A stretch of 10,510 bases of DNA from an uncultured Chlorobiaceae bacterium (GTDB taxonomy: Bacteria; Bacteroidota; Chlorobiia; Chlorobiales; Chlorobiaceae), in assembly GCA_903917955.1 (NCBI GenBank), contig CAIXCO010000164.1, positions 1-10,510 on the forward strand. The letters run 5' to 3'. The notes beneath the pieces are model-generated. The model had not been told where the DNA came from. It ran no database searches and was given only the letters and a program-made list of their open reading frames with translations. Below, piece by piece: positions 4,944 through 10,510 of this stretch (within the stretch, counting starts at the first letter, position 1; the number at the start of each line of letters is the position of its first letter). The translations under genes were made by a program, and so were the position numbers.

Positions 4944-6809
4944 ATGACAGCAATGCAGATCAATCCTCCGGACTATGTGAAAAACAAAAAGCTGATCCAG
5001 TGGGTACAGGAGACGGCTGACCTTTGTAACCCGAGTGCGGTGCACTGGTGTGACGGTTCACTGGAAGAGTATGACAAACTCGCCCAACAGATGGTGGCGA
5101 GCGGTACCTTTATCAAGCTCTCGGAAGAGAAGCGCCCGAACAGCTATCTCTGTCGTTCAGACCCGAGTGATGTTGCGCGTGTTGAAGACAGGACCTATAT
5201 CTGCAGTATCCGTCGCCAGGATGCAGGTCCGACCAACAACTGGGTTGCACCAAAAGAGATGAAAGAGACGATGAAAGAGCTCTTCAGGGATTGTATGACT
5301 GGCCGCACCATGTATGTCATTCCCTTCAGCATGGGCCCTCTTGGCTCTCCCATCGCTCATATCGGTGTTGAAATTTCCGATTCGCCCTATGTTGTAACGA
5401 ACATGCGCATCATGACGAGGATGGGACGCAAGGTTATGGATCTGCTTGGTGAAAACAGTGAATTTGTGCCTTGTCTTCACTCTGTCGGTGCGCCGCTTCA
5501 ACCCGGAGAGCAGGATGTTGCCTGGCCCTGCAACGACACGAAATACATTGTCCATTATCCTGAAGAGCGTTCAATCGTCTCTTTTGGAAGCGGTTACGGC
5601 GGCAATGCCCTGCTTGGCAAAAAATGTTTTGCCTTGCGTATAGCCTCTTCGATGGCACGCGATGAAGGGTGGCTGGCTGAGCACATGCTTATTCTTGGCG
5701 TTGAATCGCCGGATGGCAAAAAAACCTACATCGGTGGAGCATTCCCGAGTGCCTGCGGTAAAACCAATTTTGCCATGCTCATTCCTCCTCAATCCTTTGA
5801 GGGGTGGAAGATTACCACTATTGGCGATGATATCGCCTGGATCAAGCCGGGCGAAGATGGTCGTCTTCGTGCCATCAATCCGGAGTATGGCTTTTTTGGT
5901 GTTGCTCCGGGCACGTCGGACAAGTCAAATCCGAACGCCATGGCAACGCTTGCAAAGAACTGTATTTTCACCAACGTCGCCATGACGCCTGATGGTGATG
6001 TCTGGTGGGAGGGGATGACGGATGAGGCACCTGAGCATCTTATCGACTGGCAGGGCCATGCATGGACTCCTGATTGCGGACGTCTCTCTTCGCACCCCAA
6101 TGCCCGCTTTACCTCTCCTGCAAGTCAGTGCCCTTCGCTTGATGCTGACTGGGAAGATCCGAATGGGGTGATGATCAGTGCATTTATTTTTGGCGGCCGC
6201 CGTGGAGATACGGTTCCGCTCGTTTACCAATCGGCAAACTGGAATTCGGGAGTTTATTTGGCCGCCACCATGGGCTCCGAAAAAACCGCAGCCGCCGCTG
6301 GCAAGGTGGGCGATGTTCGCCGCGATCCTTTTGCCATGATTCCTTTCTGCGGTTACCACATGGGTGATTATTTCAACCATTGGCTTCATGTCGGTCGTAC
6401 ACTGCCTGAACTGCCAAGAATTTTTGGTGTCAACTGGTTCCGCAAGGATGAGAATGGCAAGTTCCTCTGGCCAGGTTTTGGTGAAAACATGAGGGTGCTG
6501 AAGTGGATTGTCGATCGTGTGCAGGGCAATGCTGGCGCTGTTGAGAGTCCGCTTGGCTGGATGCCCAAGTACGATATGATTGACTGGACAGGTCTGGAGG
6601 AAATGACAGAAGAGAAGTTTATTCAACTGATGTCGGTTGATCGTGAAGCGTGGAAAAAAGAGCTGCTTTCACATGAGGCGCTTTTCGAAACCATTTACGA
6701 CAGGCTTCCAAAAGAGTTTCCCCATATCCGTGAACTGATGCTTTCGACGCTCTGGATGTCGCCTGCACATTGGTCACTGGCTCCGGAAAACTACTCTTCC
6801 GAAAGCTGA
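4944..6809 (+). CDS. pckG: Phosphoenolpyruvate carboxykinase (GTP)
   Basis: GTP-dependent PEPCK, converting oxaloacetate plus GTP to PEP, CO2 and GDP in the cytoplasm. In an autotroph using the reductive TCA cycle it links C4 acids and PEP. The 621-residue length is normal for the class. The family signature FPSACGKTN lies at 267-275 within the P-loop and includes the reactive Cys271 and Lys273. Other visible elements are NALLGKKCF (221-229) with the metal-binding lysine, His247 in AEHML, the metal-binding aspartates in IGDDIAW (293-299), and the guanine-pocket region FLWPGFGENMRVL (507-519). The ATP-dependent PEPCK family lacks this signature. The frame extends upstream to a TTG at 4899, but that lies inside the terminator stem and encodes an unlikely run of Phe. 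ATG 4944 is preferred over the in-frame ATG at 4953 because of the weak AAGA upstream. A terminator follows 25 bases after the stop. Confidence 0.97.
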   Translation: MTAMQINPPDYVKNKKLIQWVQETADLCNPSAVHWCDGSLEEYDKLAQQMVASGTFIKLSEEKRPNSYLCRSDPSDVARVEDRTYICSIRRQDAGPTNNWVAPKEMKETMKELFRDCMTGRTMYVIPFSMGPLGSPIAHIGVEISDSPYVVTNMRIMTRMGRKVMDLLGENSEFVPCLHSVGAPLQPGEQDVAWPCNDTKYIVHYPEERSIVSFGSGYGGNALLGKKCFALRIASSMARDEGWLAEHMLILGVESPDGKKTYIGGAFPSACGKTNFAMLIPPQSFEGWKITTIGDDIAWIKPGEDGRLRAINPEYGFFGVAPGTSDKSNPNAMATLAKNCIFTNVAMTPDGDVWWEGMTDEAPEHLIDWQGHAWTPDCGRLSSHPNARFTSPASQCPSLDADWEDPNGVMISAFIFGGRRGDTVPLVYQSANWNSGVYLAATMGSEKTAAAAGKVGDVRRDPFAMIPFCGYHMGDYFNHWLHVGRTLPELPRIFGVNWFRKDENGKFLWPGFGENMRVLKWIVDRVQGNAGAVESPLGWMPKYDMIDWTGLEEMTEEKFIQLMSVDREAWKKELLSHEALFETIYDRLPKEFPHIRELMLSTLWMSPAHWSLAPENYSSES

Positions 6810-6834
6810 TACTCGATTGCTTGAACCGCAATGG

Positions 6835-6864
6835 AAAAGGGCGCCTGCGAGGGTGCCCTTTTTT
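6835..6864. terminator. Bidirectional terminator between pckG and dodecin genes
   Basis: AAAAGGGCGCC (6835-6845) pairs with GGTGCCCTTTT (6852-6862): 11 bp including one G-U pair, with a 6-base loop. On the plus strand six T follow the GC core (6859-6864). On the minus strand the complementary AAAA gives four T. Since pckG ends at 6809 (+) and the dodecin gene ends at 6888 (-), it can serve both. Confidence 0.85.
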
Positions 6865-6887
6865 CATTGCTCGCCAGTCAGTTGCAA

Positions 6888-7100
6888 TCAGTTTTCGTCG
6901 AGGGTGAAGCCAATTTTGACGGTAACCTGCCAGTAGGCAACTTTCTGCTCTTCGACATGGCAGCGGGTTTCAAGAATTTCAACCCAACGGATGTTTCTGA
7001 CCGATTCCGCCGCTTTGGCGACAGCATTATTGACGGCATCCTCAATGCTTGTGGCCGAGGAACCTACCAGTTCGATTTTCTTATAGATGTGAGAGCTCAT
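6888..7100 (-). CDS. Dodecin, flavin-binding storage protein
   Basis: A 70-residue dodecin. The family assembles as a hollow dodecamer that binds flavin pairs (and CoA in some bacteria), buffering and protecting free FMN/FAD or riboflavin. The whole pattern is present: IYKKIELVGSS (5-15), helix SIEDAVNNAVAKAAESVRNI (18-37), Trp39 which stacks on the isoalloxazine ring, and AYWQVTVKIGF (55-65) with Gln58 at the flavin-contacting position. Cys47 follows Arg46 where many members have glycine. No signal peptide. It is a single-gene unit with its own promoter-like sequence and a terminator shared with pckG. A flavin buffer makes sense in a phototroph exposed to light, but that role is inferred. 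Confidence 0.95.
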   Translation of the reverse strand: MSSHIYKKIELVGSSATSIEDAVNNAVAKAAESVRNIRWVEILETRCHVEEQKVAYWQVTVKIGFTLDEN

Positions 7101-7175
7101 GGCGTGTCGTGGTTTTAGTGCTTTAAAAAAAAGGGAGCGATGGCTTTTGCGGCCAGTACATCAGGCCAGCATTTG

Positions 7176-7203
7176 ATAATAGCAAATCAGGCGAAATCTG
7201 CAA
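7176..7203 (-). promoter_or_regulatory. Probable promoter for the dodecin gene
   Basis: On the minus strand, TTGCAG (7198-7203) and TATTAT (7176-7181) are separated by 16 bases. The -10 box matches consensus at 5 of 6 positions and the -35 at 3 of 6. The predicted 5' untranslated region is about 68 bases, in which I see no riboswitch-like fold. The -35 box abuts the terminator of the upstream SWIM gene. Confidence 0.4.
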
Positions 7204-7229
7204 AAAAGCGCATTCAGTCAGCGCTTTTT
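7203..7229. terminator. Terminator overlapping the end of the SWIM gene
   Basis: Perfect 9-bp inverted repeat AAAAAGCGC (7203-7211) and GCGCTTTTT (7221-7229) with a 9-base loop. On the minus strand it gives a hairpin ending in six T. The TGA stop of the SWIM gene (7214-7216) lies inside the loop, so the last codons form one arm of the hairpin. It ends the SNF2-SWIM operon. Confidence 0.75.
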
Positions 7230-8098
7230 AACGCGATTTTTTCCTGTTCGGCGGTTTGGAGGTCGATTACTTTTTCGGCGTAAAGAGAGGCCCGGGCGTA
7301 CGTTTTCTCCATGCTCTCTATAAAGTTTTGGGTGGAGCGCCAGTAAGGAATTGCGCCAAGCCGTTTTGCCATTGAGGCGTGTATTGTTGGTGAGGTATGG
7401 ATAAACGGCGGATCGGGAGAGGGTGTATATCCCCAGAACGTACCATGGTCGGAAGGCAGTGGTTCCGGCAGTGCCGAAATTTCATTACCTCCTGTGCTCT
7501 GGCGTTTGTAGCCGATTTTTTTGAGAAACTCCTCTTTGTCTATCCCGCGCAGGGTGAAGAGGAGAAAAGGATCCTGGTCAAAGGCCTCTGCCATCAGATA
7601 AAAGACGGCGGCAATGTGTTTGCAGGGGTTCGAGTAGTCGGGGCACGAACAGGTGGTGGTCAAATCGTTGTATTTTCCGGGAAAGAGCGAGAGCCCTGCT
7701 GTTTTGAAGAGGCGTTCAAGATTTTCCGGCATCTCTCCGCTGAGGAGTTGTGCGATGTAGATTTGTTTCGAGGTAAGTTTGTATTCCAAAAGCACTTTTT
7801 CCCCTTTTGTGTAGGGCGTCAGCGTAATGGAGACCTTGTAGGGGCGGACTCTTGAGCCCTGCACTTTTGCCGAAACCCCCTTTTTGGCTGTGATGACAAG
7901 GTCTGTTACCTGCCCTTTTCGGGCGTACGATTTTCCACGAGTAATCCGTTCGCCGATGTCAAAGTTCTCAAGTGTTGTAATCCACAGCTTCCCCCACCAG
8001 GTCTGGCCAAATGCTCCCTTTTTGTTCTGGGCCTTTATCCCACCGGTCACAGCTTTTGGAGCTGATGATGTGGGCCTTTTATACCAATAGAATACCAT
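7214..8098 (-). CDS. SWIM zinc-finger protein, partner of the SNF2 helicase
   Basis: A 294-residue cytoplasmic protein carrying a SWIM zinc finger: CSCPDYSNPCKH with Cys150, Cys152, Cys159 and His161 (CxCx6CxH). SWIM domains are thought to bind DNA or protein. The N-terminal part has WYKRPT (5-10) and FGQTWWGKLW (30-39), a tryptophan-rich motif common in bacterial SWIM proteins, followed by a basic region with RGKSYARKGQV (54-64). The middle region before the finger is predicted alpha/beta; the tail is rich in Pro and His, then helical. The gene starts 5 bases after the stop of the SNF2 helicase gene. AGGAG inside the helicase 3' end acts as ribosome site, so the two are probably translationally coupled. 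This pairing of a SWIM protein with an SNF2 ATPase is known in many bacteria, but its cellular job is not established. Roles in chromatin-like remodelling, repair or recombination are guesses. Confidence 0.9.
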   Translation of the reverse strand: MVFYWYKRPTSSAPKAVTGGIKAQNKKGAFGQTWWGKLWITTLENFDIGERITRGKSYARKGQVTDLVITAKKGVSAKVQGSRVRPYKVSITLTPYTKGEKVLLEYKLTSKQIYIAQLLSGEMPENLERLFKTAGLSLFPGKYNDLTTTCSCPDYSNPCKHIAAVFYLMAEAFDQDPFLLFTLRGIDKEEFLKKIGYKRQSTGGNEISALPEPLPSDHGTFWGYTPSPDPPFIHTSPTIHASMAKRLGAIPYWRSTQNFIESMEKTYARASLYAEKVIDLQTAEQEKIALKSAD

Positions 8099-8103
8099 TG
8101 CTG

Positions 8104-10510
8104 TTACTCTCCTATTGCGTCCTGACTGAGCATAATCAGGTTGCGCAGATCATTGTTTGATAGTTCGGTCAGCCACTGCTCACCCGTTCCGAGAACCTGG
8201 CCTGCGACCGTTGTTTTTTTCTCAATCATCTCATCAATGCGCTCTTCGAGAGTGCCTGTGGTAATAAATTTATGAACCTCCACATTTTTGTGCTGCCCGA
8301 TACGGAATGCGCGGTCGGTCGCCTGATTCTCCACTGCCGGATTCCACCACCGGTCGAAGTGAACGACGTGGTTGGCGCCTGTCAGGTTCAGGCCGGTTCC
8401 TCCCGCCTTCAGTGAGAGTACAAAGATTGCAGGCCCATTGTTTCCCTCCTGCTGAAAGCGCTCCACCATCTCATCCCGCCTTTTTTTTGTGACTGCGCCA
8501 TGCAGAAAGAGCACCTCTTCGCCGTAGAGATCCTGAAGATAGCGCTGGAGCATCGTGCCCATGCGGGTAAACTGGGTAAAGAGCAGCGTTTTTTCGCCCG
8601 CTTCCCGGATATCGCCGAGCAGCTCTGTCAGGCGCTTGAGTTTGCCTGAGCGATCTTCAATGGCTGAGTTGTCGCCGAGAAAATGGGCCGGGTGGTTGCA
8701 CACCTGTTTGAGTTTTATCAGGAGCGCCAGTACCAGTCCCCGCCGGTCAATGCCTTCAGCGCTCTCGATTTTCTCCTGCAGCTCATCCACAACCGCCTTG
8801 TAGAGCGAAGCTTGCTCTTTGGTGAGCGAGCAATACTCCTTCATTTCAATCTTGTCGGGGAGATCGGAGATAATCGACTTGTCGGTCTTCATGCGGCGCA
8901 GAATAAAGGGGCCGGTGAGTGATTTCAGCCTTGCCGATGCCTCGCTATCGCCATACCACTGTATCGGGAGATAGAAGTTCTGTCGGAAAAAGTGCTGGGT
9001 GCCGAGAAAACCCGGATTGAGAAAATCCATAAGCGCCCAGAGGTCACCGACATGATTTTCAACAGGGGTGCCAGTCAGGGCAATGCGATAATCGGCTTTG
9101 ATTGTTCTGGCCGCTTTCGACTGTTTTGTTTCCGGGTTTTTGATGTTCTGTGCTTCGTCGAGAATAATGCCCGCCCAGGGAACCTTCGAGAGAAATTCGA
9201 GGTCGCGCTGCAAGAGCCCGTAGCTTGAAATAACAAGGGCTGAAGCGGTTGCGGCTTTGCGAAAAGCGGCGGTTTTCATCCGGTCGCCACCATGATGGAC
9301 CAGTACGGCCAAATCCGGAGTGAAGCGTTCAGCCTCCTTTCGCCAGTTGTTGACGACCGAGGTTGGGCAGATCAGGAGCACCGCCCGTTTTTCTCCCATC
9401 TCACGCTCACGCTGCAGCATTGCAAGAGTCTGGATGGTTTTGCCAAGGCCCATGTCGTCCGCAAGGCAGGCGCCAAGTCCCCACTTGCGGAGAAATGAGA
9501 GCCATGAAAATCCCCGCTCCTGATAGGCTCGAAGCGTTCCCTGAAAATGGTCGGGAGGTGGAAGCAGTTCAAATTGGCCCTGGCTCGAAAGTTTTTCAAG
9601 CAACTCCTGAAGCCACCCCTCAATTTCAACTGATCGAACAAAGAGAGCATCTTCTTTTTTTTCTGCACCGAGTGCTGTTGCGAGAATATCTCTGGCAGAA
9701 AGCTCACCCGTTGGATTTTTTTCAAGAAAATGGAGGGCATTGACCAGCTCCTTATGGTCAATCTGTGTCCACTGTCCGCGTACTCTCACCAGCGGAGCTT
9801 TCAGCTCGGCCAGCGTTTTCAGCTCCTGCAAGTCAAGCTCTTCATTGCCGAGTGCGGCGGCATAGTCGCAGAGAACCATGCTTTCCAGTGTGAGACCCGA
9901 TCCGCTTCCCTGCATGGAGGGAAGTTTCACTTTTGTCTTGATGCCGATACGGTTGAGCGCTCTGCGGCTGCTCCACCACGAGGGAAGCATGACCACAAAT
10001 CCAGCGCTTCTTAGCAGCTCGGCATACTCCAGCAAAAATTGGTATGCGCCTTCTGTCGCAAGATCGAAGCCGCTCGTATTTTTCTTTTTCAGGCTTTGGG
10101 TGACTGCCGGGCAGAGGCCGGAGGCTTGCCCCAGGGCCGTAAGCATGAATTCGGTATAATCGGAGGCGTAGGATGCCGCGTGCTGTGATGCCGCGCTCTC
10201 CGGGTTCCAGAGATCTCCGGCGTTGAGAATAAGGCTTGGATCAGCTTTCAATTGCAGGTGATAGCCAACATGCCAGCGCTCCTGTTTTTTCCCTTTCAGA
10301 GGCGGCTCACTCAATTGAAAGCAAAACCTGAAGGGTGAGCGCTCATGGATCTCAATGGGACGGCGCCATGCGTTGAGCTGACAGGCAAACTGCTCAATCT
10401 CCTGCTCATTTTTCCAGATCACCCTGGCATCATTGCTCCTCAGCGAATGAAGCCATGCGTCATGGATGCTTTCAAATTCGGTGATTTTTGGTGTGCCCGC
10501 TTTCTCAAAA
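8104..10510 (-). CDS. SNF2-family DEAD/H helicase-like ATPase, C-terminal 801 residues (start outside window)
   Basis: The frame is open to base 10510 with no stop. The GTG at 10422 is therefore probably not the true start, and the N-terminus is missing. In the visible numbering, the SNF2-associated region precedes the motor and contains GFVVMLPSWWSSRRALNRIG (170-189), the LPxWW hallmark of the SNF2_assoc/DUF3670 family. The motor then shows motif I LADDMGLGKT (349-358), motif Ia ICPTSVVNNW (380-389), motif II DEAQ (451-454), motif III LTGTPVENH (478-486), motif IV LLFTQF, motif V SLKAGGTGLNLTGANHVVHF, and motif VI QATDRAFRIGQ with the arginine finger. These proteins are DNA-dependent ATPases that translocate on double-stranded DNA rather than unwind it. 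The full protein in this family is usually about 1000-1100 residues, so perhaps 200-300 are absent. It is the first gene of a pair with the SWIM protein. The promoter lies outside the window. RapA is a distant relative but lacks the DUF3670 region; DISARM-type defence helicases are another alternative, but no partner genes of that kind are visible. Confidence 0.93.
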   Translation of the reverse strand, partial: FEKAGTPKITEFESIHDAWLHSLRSNDARVIWKNEQEIEQFACQLNAWRRPIEIHERSPFRFCFQLSEPPLKGKKQERWHVGYHLQLKADPSLILNAGDLWNPESAASQHAASYASDYTEFMLTALGQASGLCPAVTQSLKKKNTSGFDLATEGAYQFLLEYAELLRSAGFVVMLPSWWSSRRALNRIGIKTKVKLPSMQGSGSGLTLESMVLCDYAAALGNEELDLQELKTLAELKAPLVRVRGQWTQIDHKELVNALHFLEKNPTGELSARDILATALGAEKKEDALFVRSVEIEGWLQELLEKLSSQGQFELLPPPDHFQGTLRAYQERGFSWLSFLRKWGLGACLADDMGLGKTIQTLAMLQREREMGEKRAVLLICPTSVVNNWRKEAERFTPDLAVLVHHGGDRMKTAAFRKAATASALVISSYGLLQRDLEFLSKVPWAGIILDEAQNIKNPETKQSKAARTIKADYRIALTGTPVENHVGDLWALMDFLNPGFLGTQHFFRQNFYLPIQWYGDSEASARLKSLTGPFILRRMKTDKSIISDLPDKIEMKEYCSLTKEQASLYKAVVDELQEKIESAEGIDRRGLVLALLIKLKQVCNHPAHFLGDNSAIEDRSGKLKRLTELLGDIREAGEKTLLFTQFTRMGTMLQRYLQDLYGEEVLFLHGAVTKKRRDEMVERFQQEGNNGPAIFVLSLKAGGTGLNLTGANHVVHFDRWWNPAVENQATDRAFRIGQHKNVEVHKFITTGTLEERIDEMIEKKTTVAGQVLGTGEQWLTELSNNDLRNLIMLSQDAIGE
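8107..8113 (-). promoter_or_regulatory. Ribosome binding site for the SWIM gene inside the SNF2 gene
   Basis: On the minus strand AGGAGAG covers the last two sense codons of the helicase gene, and its AGGAG core is 10 bases before the SWIM ATG at 8098. With a 5-base intergenic gap, this points to coupled translation of the two proteins. Confidence 0.5.

Noticed and set aside
4830..5045. A minus-strand frame with a CPDC motif near pckG
   Set aside because: It runs across the terminator hairpin and the pckG start region, has a lysine run from the T-tract, and the cysteine motif is probably chance.
5925..6626. A 233-codon minus-strand frame inside pckG
   Set aside because: It is fully antisense to a clearly conserved enzyme gene and its translation has no recognisable domain. 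Most likely a shadow of pckG codon bias.
7153..7170. Direct repeat GGCCAG upstream of the dodecin gene
   Set aside because: Two 6-base copies are too short to claim an operator, and no regulator gene is adjacent.
8104..10510. SNF2 helicase as part of a DISARM or other phage-defence island
   Set aside because: No methylase, phospholipase-D-like or DUF1998 partner is visible, and the downstream partner is a SWIM protein. The neighbouring genes are housekeeping.
1..10510. Mobile elements, CRISPR arrays, att sites or replication origin
   Set aside because: Reading both strands showed no transposase or integrase, no regularly spaced repeats, no terminal inverted repeats and no DnaA-box cluster.

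Overview
The window looks like chromosome of a green sulfur bacterium (Chlorobi, Chlorobium/Pelodictyon type). The main reason is an isolated two-gene ATP synthase operon (atpD-atpC) with an unusually short epsilon subunit, next to a divergent GTP-type PEP carboxykinase gene. From memory, that is the 'atp2' arrangement described for Chlorobium limicola. The species call is inference, since no rRNA or photosynthesis gene is present.

Layout, left to right. Bases 1-136 hold the first 45 codons of glycyl-tRNA synthetase, leaving the window on the minus strand. An intergenic region of about 200 bp separates it from a divergent plus-strand gene of unknown function (343-828). That gene converges on a minus-strand run which reads, in transcription order, tRNA-Thr(CGU), atpD, atpC, an S66-family LD-carboxypeptidase and clpS (4104 down to 837). 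A hairpin terminator lies between atpC and the carboxypeptidase gene, and it moves the likely start of that gene inward. The 153 bp between tRNA-Thr and the next gene carry overlapping divergent promoter-like sequences.

On the plus strand come a secreted TlpA/ResA-like thioredoxin (4258-4803), a very strong terminator whose T-tract runs into a perfect TATAAT box, and pckG (4944-6809). A bidirectional terminator then separates pckG from a minus-strand dodecin gene. The right third is a minus-strand operon with a large SNF2-family helicase (open at the window edge) followed 5 bp later by a SWIM zinc-finger protein, ending in a terminator that overlaps its last codons.

Most of the window is housekeeping: energy conversion (F1 beta and epsilon), gluconeogenic carbon flow (PEPCK), translation (GlyRS, tRNA-Thr), protein quality control (ClpS), peptidoglycan recycling (LD-carboxypeptidase), envelope redox chemistry (TlpA) and flavin storage (dodecin). 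The least understood parts are the SNF2+SWIM pair and the orphan 161-aa protein. I see no CRISPR array, insertion sequence, prophage or clear new system. The observations most worth a second look are the SNF2/SWIM pair, the terminator-promoter overlap before pckG, the terminator-to-start geometry after atpC, and a divergent ClpS recognition pocket.
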